A stretch of 64,000 nucleotides of DNA from NCBI RefSeq assembly GCF_003611035.1, contig NZ_CP030033.1, positions 372,001-436,000 of the forward strand, written 5' to 3'. The notes beneath the pieces are model-generated. The model did no database searches. It was not told the origin of the DNA and worked only from the letters and a program-made list of their open reading frames with translations. The number at the start of each line of letters is the position of its first letter. Within the stretch, counting starts at the first letter, position 1. Made by a program: the position numbers and the translations under genes. This DNA is from Cryobacterium soli. GTDB lineage: Bacteria > Actinomycetota > Actinomycetes > Actinomycetales > Microbacteriaceae. Shown here in pieces: positions 47,426 through 56,895 of the stretch.

Positions 47426-49332
47426 TGCAGGGCTCCGGGCAGGGCCGCGGCCGCGGGCTGGTCTGCCAGGAGCGTGGCCGCCGGCCGCATCAGAGCGTTG
47501 GTGGTGATGGCCGGGAGGCGGGCGGCCACGATGAAGCGGCCGCCGATGGACTCCGCGGCGAGGGATCCGCCGGCCAGGAGCGCACGCTCGCGCATGCCGG
47601 GAAGGCCGTGGCCGATCTCGCCGGCACGCTCGGCCGTATCCGTCACGCCTACCGCATTGTCAATCGTCACCGCGACCCATCCGTCTGTCCACGCGAGGCT
47701 CAAATATACCGCCCGGCCAGCATCTCCGTGGCGGAGGGCGTTGGTGAGGGCCTCCTGCACGATGCGGTACACCGCCAGCTGCGCACCGGACCCGAGGGTG
47801 GTGGGGGTTCCGGTCGTCGTCCAGTCGATGTCGAGCCCGGTGCTCCGCATCTGCGCGACCAGGCGGTCGAGGTCGGCCAGCACGGGCTGCGGTCCGGCCG
47901 CGTCGTCCTGGCGCAGCCGGGTGAGCAGGATGCGGACGTCGCCCAGGGCCTCCCTGGCCGTGGTCGAGATGGTGCTGAGCGCCTCGTCGACGGCCTCCGG
48001 GTTCTGCGCCCGGGCATACCGGGCGCCGTCGGCCTGAGCGATCACGACGGCCAGGGAATGGGCGACCACGTCGTGCATGTCCCGGGCGATGCGGTTGCGT
48101 TCCTGTTCGACGACGACGCTGCGCTGGGCGACGCGCTGCTCCTCGACGGCACGGTGCTGGGTCACCCGGCTCTCCCTGGCGGTCTGCCAGGTGCGCATCA
48201 GCAAGCCCAGGGTCCAGGACAGGCCGAGCACGGCCAGGCTGGCGACGAAGACGGCCACGGCCGACCAGATCAGGCCGCCCACATCGCCCTGTGCCTTCGC
48301 CTCGGTGACTGTGGTCACGCCGCGCTGGAGGATGCTGAGATACATGGCGGCAAGCAGTGCGCCGATGCCCACTGAGACCAGGCCGGCCCAGCGCACGGCC
48401 CGCTCGGCGTACGCGGCCGTGACGTAGAGCACGGCCAGCACGGCCACGTCGCTCGTGAGCACCTCCAGGCCGCCCACCATCTGTGTGAGAGCGGTGATCC
48501 AGGCGATGCCGAGAGCGAGTGCCGGTGACAGCCGGCGTACGACCAGTGCGGCGGCGAATCCGGCAAGCACGACAAGGGACAACACGCTCGAGCGAGGGTC
48601 GGTCAGCAGGCCGAAGAGCAGAAAAGCACCGGCGACCCCGGCATCGACGACCAGCGTTCGCCGGGAGATCGGGCGGAATCCCTGGCGCCCGAAAGCCAGC
48701 GCGGGCCCCGTCAGCCACTCGGTGGGTACCGGGAGCATCACCCAGGCCTCCGCCCACTGGGCGGAGGGTGGACCGTTCGGGGTGGTGAGCAGGCCGGCGC
48801 GGCGGTCGGCGCGGTTCCGCAGGATCAGGCCGAGTACCCACCCCCCGGTCAGCACCACCGTGGCCAGGAACCCCTCGGTGAGACGGAAACCGAGTTCAAG
48901 AACGAAGCGCAGAGCACCGTCGATGCCCCGTTGGCCGGCCGTCAGGACGCTCATGGCGAGCAGCCCGGTGAGTATGGCTCCCACCAGCAGGCCGGCCCCC
49001 AGGGCGACGTAGCGCAAGGTGGGTTGGCCGTACAGGCATGCTCCCCAGGTGACGATGCATCCGCTGAACAACAGCATGGCCAGCCACGCCGGGTCGTCGA
49101 GGGTGCCGCCGACTCCGGCGATGGTGGCTGCGGCTCCGGTGATCAACGCGGCCGCAGGGAGCAGGCGCGAGACGCCCACGGCGGTCGCGAAGAGCACGAC
49201 GCTCACCAGTGAGTCGAACCCGCCGGTGAACAGGCTCAATACGCCCCAGACCAGGAGGACGATGAGACCCAGGGAGGGCTCCAGCGCCCACCGGTAACGC
49301 GCCGTGCGCGTGAAGAGCCCCAGATCCGACAT
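47422..49332 (-). CDS. Sensor histidine kinase with two large membrane modules
   Basis: A 636-residue kinase. Two multi-helix membrane regions (about 20-170 and 225-380) are joined by a short cytoplasmic segment, twice the usual size for this family. The HisKA_3 box follows: EQERNRIARDMHDVVAHSLAVVIAQADGARYA with H420, then N-box IVQEALTNALRHGDAG and G-box GLPGMRERALLAGG. ATG at 49332 has GGGAGG immediately adjacent, unusually close, so an upstream start is possible. It is coupled to the NarL regulator downstream. Confidence 0.85.
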   Translation of the reverse strand: MSDLGLFTRTARYRWALEPSLGLIVLLVWGVLSLFTGGFDSLVSVVLFATAVGVSRLLPAAALITGAAATIAGVGGTLDDPAWLAMLLFSGCIVTWGACLYGQPTLRYVALGAGLLVGAILTGLLAMSVLTAGQRGIDGALRFVLELGFRLTEGFLATVVLTGGWVLGLILRNRADRRAGLLTTPNGPPSAQWAEAWVMLPVPTEWLTGPALAFGRQGFRPISRRTLVVDAGVAGAFLLFGLLTDPRSSVLSLVVLAGFAAALVVRRLSPALALGIAWITALTQMVGGLEVLTSDVAVLAVLYVTAAYAERAVRWAGLVSVGIGALLAAMYLSILQRGVTTVTEAKAQGDVGGLIWSAVAVFVASLAVLGLSWTLGLLMRTWQTARESRVTQHRAVEEQRVAQRSVVVEQERNRIARDMHDVVAHSLAVVIAQADGARYARAQNPEAVDEALSTISTTAREALGDVRILLTRLRQDDAAGPQPVLADLDRLVAQMRSTGLDIDWTTTGTPTTLGSGAQLAVYRIVQEALTNALRHGDAGRAVYLSLAWTDGWVAVTIDNAVGVTDTAERAGEIGHGLPGMRERALLAGGSLAAESIGGRFIVAARLPAITTNALMRPAATLLADQPAAAALPGALQ

Positions 49333-49434
49333 CCTCCCAGCGTACGGCTCGGGCCGTGTGACGGTGCCTCCTCCGGCGCGGTTCATCCCCGAGCGTGCCC
49401 AGGATCATCCGAGCGATGTACGCGGGCTGCGGGG

Positions 49435-52029
49435 TCACCCGAGGCTGCGAACGAAGGCCGCGGCCTCCCGCATGGTGAGAGTGGGCAGGTAGGCGCGGGC
49501 GAGCGCGACGCCGATGGCCGGCAGCGCCACCGGGTCGGGGTAGGCCATGAAGAGCGGGTGGAACTCGGGCTGGAACTTGCGTTTGAATGCGAAGAGCGAC
49601 CGGAACCCGTACACGGGCTCCAGCGTACGACCGAGGAAGTCGAGCATCCGCGCGGCCAGGCTGCCGGTCTCGCCCTCGGACTGGGGCGTGTCTTTCCTCG
49701 CAAGCGGTGCCGCGGACAAGCTGAGGAATTCGACCTCCGGCCGGTCTTTGAGCAGTGACGCCGTCTCGCTGATCAGGAACTCCATGACGCCATTCATGGT
49801 GTCCGAACCTCGCCGCATGAAGTCGAGGGTCCACCCGATCACCTCGCCGCCCCGATAGGTGGGGAGCCAGCTCGTGACAGCCAGAATTCGGTCGTCGGAG
49901 TCGATCGCGAGCATCAGCCGCACGTCGGGGTCGCGCAGTTCGTCGAGTCCGCCGAGCGTGAAGCCGAGCTCCGGCAGGCCCTTCTCCTGCACCCACTGCT
50001 CGGAGATCTCCGCGATCTGTGCGGCCTGCCGCAGAGGCAAGGACCGGTACGAGGTCCACACGGCGCGGACCCCGAGCTTCTGGGCCCGGTTGACGGAGGA
50101 ACGGATGTCCTGCCACTTCTTGCCGGTTGTGGCCCAGTTGTGCGGGCGCAGCACGGTCTCCTCCCCCACCTCCATGGCCTGCCAGCCCATCTCGTCGAAC
50201 ACCGGGCGCCAGCGTTCGCGCAGGGAGTAGAACACCGGCACCCAGCCGTGGTCGTCGCACATGCGGGCGAAGGCGGCGACCACCGCCGATGCCCGCGGCA
50301 GGTCATCGGCGGGGTCCACGCCGACGGGCTCTGCGACCGTGATGGCCACGCCGTTCACCACCCGGTAGGCGATGGCCACGGGCGTGACCGGCTCGGGCTC
50401 CGTCGGAGTGAACCACAGTGAGGACCCCTCCCAGGTGGTCATATGGGCGAGCGAACCGCCGCCGCCTGCGCGCAGCAGACCGCGGAGGCGCAGTTGGTCC
50501 TCCGGTGGGGCGCCGACGGCACCGGTGCGGAGGGCCAGGAGGGCTCCGCCGATGACGAGCAGCCAGAAAATCGGTCCTACCCAGTGGTAGAGCACGGTCG
50601 ACAGGGGATCCCCCGGCAGGAAGGACAGGCGTTCCAGTCTCAGGAACCCGACCGGGATGAAGCGTTCGGGTAGGTCGGCGACGAGGTCGGCCAGGGTCAC
50701 CTGCGGCCGGAAGCGATCGCGCAGAACCCAGCCCAGGCTCACGTACACGACCGACAGCACCAGCAGTCCGCCCGTCGTGATCACCGCGAACCGCCGCAGG
50801 TAGCCGGGGCGGGTGCGCACAGGGAAGTGGCGCAGGGACAGGGCGATCCAGACCGCGGTGGCCGCGGGCACCAGCACCGACACGATCAGCACCAGTGCGA
50901 CCTCCCAGTAGTGGCCGGAGCGCCACTGGAACGAATAGGGCTCGCCGGAGACGGGGAGCAGACCGTAGTACCAGGCGCCGAGGACGGCCATCCCCACGTT
51001 GACGACGATGGCCAGCCCCGCGGCGAACCGGCGGCCACGGGTCAGGCCGTACGCGGCGATCAGCAGGACGATGAGCGGCAGCAGGCTCACCAGCACCGGA
51101 CCGACTCCGCCGATCCGCTCCAGAGTCAGCTCGTGCACACACTGCCGGGTGATGTTCCCGAGCAGGCAACGGTCGACCACGTCGCCGACCGGAGGAACCT
51201 CCTGGGTGAGCAGCAGCCCGAGCGGCGCGAGGATCCCGAACCGGCCACCGGACACCACAGTGACCACGGGACCGATGGCGAGCACGGCCACGATCGCGCC
51301 GAACAGGGTGCGCGTCTCATGATCGGAACTGCGCCGCCAGGCCGCTTCGCGCCGCACCGGCCGGAGCACGATCCCCAGAACGAGGCCGGTGAGCACGGCC
51401 AGCAGCCGGTACAGGTCGCTCGGCTGGCCGGAGTAGAGCAGCAGGACGAGCGCAGCGGCGAGGGTGAGCACCCGGATGCGCCGGCGCCAGAGCGCCCCGG
51501 CGAATCCACTCGCGGCCATGATGGTGCCCAGGATCGGAGTGAACGGGTCGAGCGCCCACAGCTCCCGCACTCCCCGAGACCACATCTCGCCGCCGGCGAC
51601 GCCGAAGTCCTGCAGCACCAGCCCCAGGCCCGTGCCGATCACCGCCGTGGCCAGGAACGCCAGGATGGTGCGGCCGGTGCCGAGCAGGCGCTCGGCGGCT
51701 CCGAGCACGAGAACCGCGCCGAGGATCGCCAGGACGAGTTCGGCGATGTTGTCAACGAGGAACACCGACGTGATCGGGGTCCACCAGTGCCCCAGCCCGA
51801 TCGCGGAGTGATATCCGGTGCCGAGCAAGAGGCGCAGGGCATACGACGGGCCCCGGAGCAGCCCCGTCGCCAACGCGGTGGCGAGCAGAAGCACCGCGAC
51901 GCTGAGGGAGAACGGCGTACGCGCGGCGCTGGTGGCGAGGCGGCGCATCCGCTGTCGGAGAGCCGACGGCCGGGTGACCGGCGGCGGGGTGACCGGTGTC
52001 TGTGCGCCCGAGAGGGTGGGAGTGCTCAC
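49435..52029 (-). CDS. MprF/DUF2156-type aminoacyl-phosphatidylglycerol synthase-like protein
   Basis: An 864-residue membrane protein. Residues about 40-222 form a rhomboid-like six-helix unit (GHWWTPITSVFLVDNIAELVLAILGAVLVLGAAERLLG). Further helices follow to about 540. The C-terminal soluble domain is DUF2156 (WLPTYRGGEVIGWTLDFMRRGSDTMNGVMEFLI; FKRKFQPEFHPLFMAYP), the GNAT-like transferase that attaches amino acids to phosphatidylglycerol. Which amino acid is used is unknown. The GTG start overlaps the upstream esterase stop by 4 bases. Confidence 0.82.
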   Translation of the reverse strand: MSTPTLSGAQTPVTPPPVTRPSALRQRMRRLATSAARTPFSLSVAVLLLATALATGLLRGPSYALRLLLGTGYHSAIGLGHWWTPITSVFLVDNIAELVLAILGAVLVLGAAERLLGTGRTILAFLATAVIGTGLGLVLQDFGVAGGEMWSRGVRELWALDPFTPILGTIMAASGFAGALWRRRIRVLTLAAALVLLLYSGQPSDLYRLLAVLTGLVLGIVLRPVRREAAWRRSSDHETRTLFGAIVAVLAIGPVVTVVSGGRFGILAPLGLLLTQEVPPVGDVVDRCLLGNITRQCVHELTLERIGGVGPVLVSLLPLIVLLIAAYGLTRGRRFAAGLAIVVNVGMAVLGAWYYGLLPVSGEPYSFQWRSGHYWEVALVLIVSVLVPAATAVWIALSLRHFPVRTRPGYLRRFAVITTGGLLVLSVVYVSLGWVLRDRFRPQVTLADLVADLPERFIPVGFLRLERLSFLPGDPLSTVLYHWVGPIFWLLVIGGALLALRTGAVGAPPEDQLRLRGLLRAGGGGSLAHMTTWEGSSLWFTPTEPEPVTPVAIAYRVVNGVAITVAEPVGVDPADDLPRASAVVAAFARMCDDHGWVPVFYSLRERWRPVFDEMGWQAMEVGEETVLRPHNWATTGKKWQDIRSSVNRAQKLGVRAVWTSYRSLPLRQAAQIAEISEQWVQEKGLPELGFTLGGLDELRDPDVRLMLAIDSDDRILAVTSWLPTYRGGEVIGWTLDFMRRGSDTMNGVMEFLISETASLLKDRPEVEFLSLSAAPLARKDTPQSEGETGSLAARMLDFLGRTLEPVYGFRSLFAFKRKFQPEFHPLFMAYPDPVALPAIGVALARAYLPTLTMREAAAFVRSLG

Positions 52030-53276
52030 GACAGGCCACTCAATCCGGTGCTCTCGGCGAGCACGGGCAGGGCCTGGGTCCACGCATACTGCACGGTGTG
52101 CCAGTCGTGCGCGGTGCCCGGCGACACGATGAAGTGGGTGTGAGCGCCGGCCTGGTCCGCGGCATCCTTCACGGACTGGGACCAGGGCAGGTACCGGGTG
52201 TCGTCGCCACCCACGGCGACGATCACCGTGAGGTTCTCGTACGGCGCGTGCGCGGCCAGCACGGAGACGGGAGCCGCTGCCGCGTACGCCGTGGCGTCGC
52301 CGGCGAACCCGGCGGCGATGGTCTGGGCGACGCTGCCCTTCTGCGGGGCCAGTTCACCCGAGATGTCGAGAATGGTTCCGTAGAGCTCCGGATGCGCGGC
52401 GCCGAGTTGAATCGAGCAGGTTCCGCCCTGGGAGAATCCGGCGATTGCCCAGCCGGCGGGGCCGGCGGCGACATGAAGGTGGGCCCGGATCCAGTCCGGA
52501 ACGTCCTTGGTGAGGTAGGACGCCGAGTTGCCGAGCGTGGAGTCGACGCACATCGGGTTCTGTTCCGGGGCACCGAGCTGGTCGGGCACCACGACGATGG
52601 GAGCCACCCCTCCGTGCGCGGCCGCGTAGCCGTCGAGGATGGTGGCCAGGTGGCCCGCCGTGAAGACATCGGCAGGACTGCCGGGCTGGCCCGACAGCAT
52701 CTCCACGACCGGCAGTGCTGGCGGGTTGGTCCTGCGCGCGGCCGGCGGAAGGTAGACGAGGGCAGACCGAGCGGCGAACCCCGAGGTGGTGGCCGGAATC
52801 GTCACGGTGCCCACCACTCCCGTCGCGGGCGTCGAGCCTGAAGTCGCCACAGCGAGCGAGTCGTAGGTGGGGAGTCCGAGGGCGGTGCGCACCGTCGTGA
52901 ACTGCCCGAAGTCAGCATTCACCCCCGCCGCCGCGGAGAGCAGCAGCAGCGGGATGGCGACGACGGCGACCATTCGGCGCCACCTCCTCGCGGTGACGAG
53001 GGCGAACACGATCAGAGCGAGAGCACCGAAGAACCCGGCAGCCCAGAGGCGGGTCGTCGTACTCAGGGAGACTCCGAAGAGATCCCAGACGTCGCTCACC
53101 AGCCAGCTGAGCGTCCACCCTGCCGCAGCGCCGCCGACGACCAGGCCGAGTCCGATCAGTGTGCTCGGGGTCGGCAGACGACGGGCGGCCAGAACGATCA
53201 GGCTCACCGCCGTCACCCCGTATAGGGCGAAAAGAAGCGGGCCACCGACGATGCTGGTGTTCAGGAATGTGCTCAC
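52026..53276 (-). CDS. Membrane-anchored esterase, putative aminoacyl-PG hydrolase
   Basis: A 416-residue protein. Four N-terminal membrane helices (residues about 8-118) anchor an extracellular alpha/beta hydrolase. The nucleophile is S282 in WAIAGFSQGGTC and the acid/base His is in SPGTAHDWHTVQYAW (H390 or H393). The GTG at 53276 has GGAGG 6 bases upstream. The 4-base overlap with the DUF2156 gene mirrors the AlaPGS-AlaPGH pair of Corynebacterium glutamicum, where the esterase removes alanine from PG. I infer the same push-pull here. Confidence 0.8.
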   Translation of the reverse strand: MSTFLNTSIVGGPLLFALYGVTAVSLIVLAARRLPTPSTLIGLGLVVGGAAAGWTLSWLVSDVWDLFGVSLSTTTRLWAAGFFGALALIVFALVTARRWRRMVAVVAIPLLLLSAAAGVNADFGQFTTVRTALGLPTYDSLAVATSGSTPATGVVGTVTIPATTSGFAARSALVYLPPAARRTNPPALPVVEMLSGQPGSPADVFTAGHLATILDGYAAAHGGVAPIVVVPDQLGAPEQNPMCVDSTLGNSASYLTKDVPDWIRAHLHVAAGPAGWAIAGFSQGGTCSIQLGAAHPELYGTILDISGELAPQKGSVAQTIAAGFAGDATAYAAAAPVSVLAAHAPYENLTVIVAVGGDDTRYLPWSQSVKDAADQAGAHTHFIVSPGTAHDWHTVQYAWTQALPVLAESTGLSGLS

Positions 53277-53438
53277 GAATGTCCTCCGGATCAACTGTGC
53301 ACCCGCTGTGCTCGGCCACGCACCCGGAGTGATCGTTCTGAACGAGGTTTCAGAGCACGCGCTGGCTATCATCGGCCCGCTCACGGGACACTGTCAGGTA
53401 CCGCTCAGGTATCGGAGCGGACGGCTGAAACCGGCCCG

Positions 53439-54317
53439 TCAGCGCGCTCCACGGGTGCTCAGATCGTCGACGAGTTCCTGCACACGAGGGGCGGGCGCGC
53501 CGTGCCGGCTGGCACGTCGCAGCAGGGCGCCGCCGATGGCGTCAAGCTCGTCCTCCGCCCCGGCCTCCAGGTCATTCTGCAGGGAGGACCGCATGCCGGG
53601 TGGGAGCGCGTGGATAGCCCGGGCGAGCTGGGCGGGGTCCGACGGCACACCATCCCTGGTGGCGATCTGGGCGACCTCGGCCAGCAACGCGGTGGTGAGG
53701 GCAGGGTCCTGGTCCCGGGCGGCCCCGATGCTGACTCCCCAGTAGGACGTGAGCAGCGCCATCGGAGCCAGGAATCGCAGTTTGCTCCAGAGCACCTCCG
53801 CCTCGCTTCCGCCCACGGTGACATCGAGTCCGGCGCCTTTCCAGGCCGTGACGACTCCGGTGCTCTCCCCGTCGGCGGGAACGGTGAGCCGCAGGAACGG
53901 ACTGCGGTGGTCGATGATCGTGGGCCCGAGTCGGGTGCTCTCGACAGCGACCGTAGCGCCCGCGACGCGGGCATCGGGGGCTGCCTGCCGCAGCACGTCC
54001 ATGTGTTCGATGCCGTTGAGCAGGGACACGACCTCGGCGGGTTGCGCTCGCCGGAGGGCATCGACGATTCCAGGGAGGGCATAGGCCTTGGTGGCCACGA
54101 TCACGCGGGCACCGACGGGAATCTCCGTCACCGCCGTGAGTCGGCCGACCTGGTCGCCGAAATGGGGGCTATGCAGCGTGAGGCCGTCAGCGTTGATGTG
54201 CCGAGCCGTTTCCGGACGTGCGACGGCGACGACATCGATCCCGCTTCCGTGCAGCAGGACGGCGATGAGCCCTCCCACGGCTCCGGCACCCACAACAGCG
54301 ATGACCGGCTCAGACAT
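53439..54317 (-). CDS. 2-dehydropantoate 2-reductase family protein
   Basis: A 292-residue NADP-dependent ketopantoate reductase-like enzyme. The Rossmann motif is VVGAGAVGGLIAVLLHGSG, catalytic K77 lies in RVIVATKAYA, and the NG motif in SLLNGIEHMDVL. The C-terminal helical domain has EAEVLWSKLRFLAPMALLTS. It may act in pantothenate synthesis, but family members also use other 2-keto acids, so I leave the symbol blank. It is divergent from the PPOX-type gene, 82 bp apart. Confidence 0.83.
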   Translation of the reverse strand: MSEPVIAVVGAGAVGGLIAVLLHGSGIDVVAVARPETARHINADGLTLHSPHFGDQVGRLTAVTEIPVGARVIVATKAYALPGIVDALRRAQPAEVVSLLNGIEHMDVLRQAAPDARVAGATVAVESTRLGPTIIDHRSPFLRLTVPADGESTGVVTAWKGAGLDVTVGGSEAEVLWSKLRFLAPMALLTSYWGVSIGAARDQDPALTTALLAEVAQIATRDGVPSDPAQLARAIHALPPGMRSSLQNDLEAGAEDELDAIGGALLRRASRHGAPAPRVQELVDDLSTRGAR

Positions 54318-54340
54318 TCGACACCTGTGACATGGGGACC

Positions 54341-54380
54341 TTCCATTGTGCGTGCGGCGTCTGCCGCCCGTTCCATTGTG
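54341..54380. repeat. Two direct repeats TTCCATTGTG in a divergent promoter
   Basis: TTCCATTGTG occurs at 54341-54350 and 54371-54380, exactly 30 bases apart (about three helical turns), between the ketopantoate-reductase-like gene and the PPOX-type gene. A shared regulator could bind both. Chance occurrence is possible. Confidence 0.4.
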
Positions 54381-54399
54381 GAGCAGATACAGTGTGGAA

Positions 54400-54813
54400 A
54401 TGTCCTCTTCCACCACGCTGGCCGGCCTCGGCGACGAACGCTTCGTGTCGCTCACCACGTTCCGCCGCACGGGAGAGCCAGTCTCGACCCCGGTGTGGAT
54501 TGCCAGGGACGGTGACGACCTGATCGTGACCACCCCGAGGCAGAGCGGCAAGGTGAAGCGGATTCGCCACACCTCCCGGGTGCAGCTGGTCCCCTGTTCC
54601 CGCACCGGAGCCGTGGCGGCCGGTGCGCTGCCGCTGGAGGCGATGGCCGTTATCGAAGACGACGACCGGAGCCGGGCTGTATTGACGGCGGTCTTCGCCG
54701 CAAAATACCGACTCGAGTACCGGATCTTCCTGTTCATCGAACGACTCGGCAAATCCGGTGCCAAAACCCGCGTGCTGCTGCGGATCAGCAGCCCCCGCTC
54801 CCCCAACACATAG
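54400..54813 (+). CDS. PPOX-class F420-type oxidoreductase
   Basis: A 137-residue split-barrel protein. LGDERFVSLTTFRRTGEPVSTPVWIARDGDDLIVTTPRQSGKVKRIRHTSRVQLVPCSRTG matches the PPOX/F420-dependent oxidoreductase subfamily of Actinobacteria rather than a true pyridoxamine phosphate oxidase. MSSSTTLAG at 54400 is the most likely start. The cofactor is inferred from family resemblance. Confidence 0.82.
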   Translation: MSSSTTLAGLGDERFVSLTTFRRTGEPVSTPVWIARDGDDLIVTTPRQSGKVKRIRHTSRVQLVPCSRTGAVAAGALPLEAMAVIEDDDRSRAVLTAVFAAKYRLEYRIFLFIERLGKSGAKTRVLLRISSPRSPNT

Positions 54814-54867
54814 GAGACCGCCAAGCAGACTGCGTCCCGGTGGTCGAGCGTGTCGAGACCCGGTGGG

Positions 54868-56631
54868 TCATTCCGTGTTCGGTGGTTGTCGCGTGTCCGG
54901 GTCGTGGGTGTTGGGGTCGTGGGCGCGGTGTTGGTTGGGTCGGCGCCATGTGCCGGTGGGGTCGAGCCAGTGCGGTGCCTTCACTTGCGGCATGCCGTTG
55001 ACCATGCGGATCTTCCACCCGGCGGTGTCGATGGTGTGGTGGTGGTACCAGCAGAGCAGTACCCCGTTGTCGATGTCGGTCGGGCCACCGTTCTGCCAGG
55101 GGATGACGTGGTGGAGTTCGGTCCATTGGGCCGGGCTGGTGCAGTTCGGGACGATGCAGCCGCCGTCTCGGGCGGTGATGGCGCGGCGTTGGAGGGGGCT
55201 GAAGCAGCGGGCTTTGTTGCCCAGGGCGAGGACGGCGCCGTTGCCGCCGAAGAACACCGGGCGGATGCCGCCGTTGTCGACCATCTGGTTGATCGTTTTC
55301 ATCGACAAGGGTGCGTCGACGCCGTCGATCCAGCCGACGCCGATGCCGGCGAGGAGGTCTGCGGCGCTGACGTGCACCATCACGGTTGGTGGCATCCCGC
55401 CCATGGTGGGGGTGCGGGGGTCTTGGGCGATCTGGGTGAGGATGCCGCGGAGGATGTCGGCTCGTTTCTCGCCGCCGCTGCGGTCGTCGAGGATCTCTCC
55501 GGGGACGAGTTCGCCGGCTTCGATGCGTTCCTGTTCCTCGGCGGAGGGGAACCGGGGTGCGGTGCGGGCGGACTGGTAGGTGTTGAACAGGGTTTGGATG
55601 ATGCCTTTGAGTTCCGGTGTGACGCCGCCGCGGAGGGGGTAGAGGCCGTTGCGGATCCCGCCGAAGGAGAACGTGGACTTCGCCTCGAGGACCTCCTCGT
55701 TGGGCGCGAGGCCGTCGGGGTTCAGTGCCGCCTGCCACTGCAGAGCCATGTCCCGGAGAGCATCGGCGGGGTAGGCGAACCCGTCTGAGTCGCCCAGTCG
55801 GGTGATCGGGTCGCCGTCGGTGCTGCGGCCGTAGACGGAGCCGGTGGCCGATTCGACCAGCCCGGCCTCGGCGGCGTCGACGTCGGCGGGGTTCGCATCG
55901 AACCGGCCGTGGACCTTGTAGTCGGCCAGGCCCTTCACGATCTCCTCCGCCGCGTCCAGCCCGAGTTCCCCGTCGGCCAGCGCGGCGGCGACGGTGGGGA
56001 AGACGGGGTCGAGGACGGTGCCGCCCATCATGCGTGGGGCGATCCTCTCCCCCAACCGCACCCGGCGTTTCATCTCCTGGCCCGACGCCCCGGTCAACCG
56101 GGTCAACAGGTCGGTGTGGTGCGACGCGCCCAACCGCCACGCCAACGAGTCCCGACCCAACCCCGTCCGAGCCCGGTACTCCACCACCGTGGCGGTGGTC
56201 ACCCGGGCCAGATCCGCGGGCCGGCCGACCTGCTCCGTCATCTGCGTCAGCGCGACCAGCTCCGCATCGGTGAGCCCGTCGACATCGATCGAACCCATCA
56301 CCTCCTGCACCACCGCGGCGGCCCGCGCCAGGACCTGCAGTTTCTGTCCGAACACCCCGGTATGTGCCTGCTGCACCGCGGGGAGCCGTGCGGGGTCCCG
56401 CCAGGTGGGCTGCGGGGCACCCCGGCGACCCGCGCGAGGCGGCGCGGGCACCGCCCGGTCGCCGTCGATGGGAGTATCGGTGGCCGCGTTTACGCTCGAG
56501 TCAGCGGGGACGTCGAAGGCTGCGGGAACTGGTGCCGGACCGGCCAGGCTGGTGTTCCAGTCCTGCGGAGTACCGCCGGCGGGAGTGTCTCCCAGCGGTG
56601 CGGTGGAGCCGTGTACGAGCTCTTCGTCCAT
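54868..56631 (-). CDS. DUF222-HNH endonuclease (REP13E12-like)
   Basis: A 587-residue protein. The long N-terminal helical DUF222 domain (residues about 95-400) is followed by an HNH nuclease: GGCIVPNCTSPAQWTELHHVIPWQNGGPTDIDNGVLLCWYHHHTID, with a Cys pair, HH and N present. The family is abundant and multi-copy in Actinobacteria. Its role is unsettled. It stands alone between the PPOX gene and era, with no repeat or mobility gene beside it. Confidence 0.88.
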   Translation of the reverse strand: MDEELVHGSTAPLGDTPAGGTPQDWNTSLAGPAPVPAAFDVPADSSVNAATDTPIDGDRAVPAPPRAGRRGAPQPTWRDPARLPAVQQAHTGVFGQKLQVLARAAAVVQEVMGSIDVDGLTDAELVALTQMTEQVGRPADLARVTTATVVEYRARTGLGRDSLAWRLGASHHTDLLTRLTGASGQEMKRRVRLGERIAPRMMGGTVLDPVFPTVAAALADGELGLDAAEEIVKGLADYKVHGRFDANPADVDAAEAGLVESATGSVYGRSTDGDPITRLGDSDGFAYPADALRDMALQWQAALNPDGLAPNEEVLEAKSTFSFGGIRNGLYPLRGGVTPELKGIIQTLFNTYQSARTAPRFPSAEEQERIEAGELVPGEILDDRSGGEKRADILRGILTQIAQDPRTPTMGGMPPTVMVHVSAADLLAGIGVGWIDGVDAPLSMKTINQMVDNGGIRPVFFGGNGAVLALGNKARCFSPLQRRAITARDGGCIVPNCTSPAQWTELHHVIPWQNGGPTDIDNGVLLCWYHHHTIDTAGWKIRMVNGMPQVKAPHWLDPTGTWRRPNQHRAHDPNTHDPDTRQPPNTE

Positions 56632-56895
56632 ACCCTCATTCTCCCACGAATCAAAGAATATTGTGAGGAAATGTCACGTTATCCACAAGGGAATCTCGAG
56701 AATACTTGCGCCCGAGTCATTGCAAGTTCATAGGGACATCCAAAGGATCTCGACGGGCTCGATCGACGGGACGGGGCGTCAGGGTGCACAGAAAAGACGG
56801 GGCCCAGCACGGTGTTAACCGGCTGAGTCCCGCCGCACGGCCTCTGACTGGACCGGGAGGCACCGCCCCGACAAGCCTCGCTTCGGAGCCCGGCG

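Noticed and set aside
54868..56631. DUF222-HNH gene as evidence of a mobile element
   Set aside because: There are no flanking repeats, recombinase or tRNA target beside it; the family is multi-copy in Actinobacteria without being an insertion sequence.
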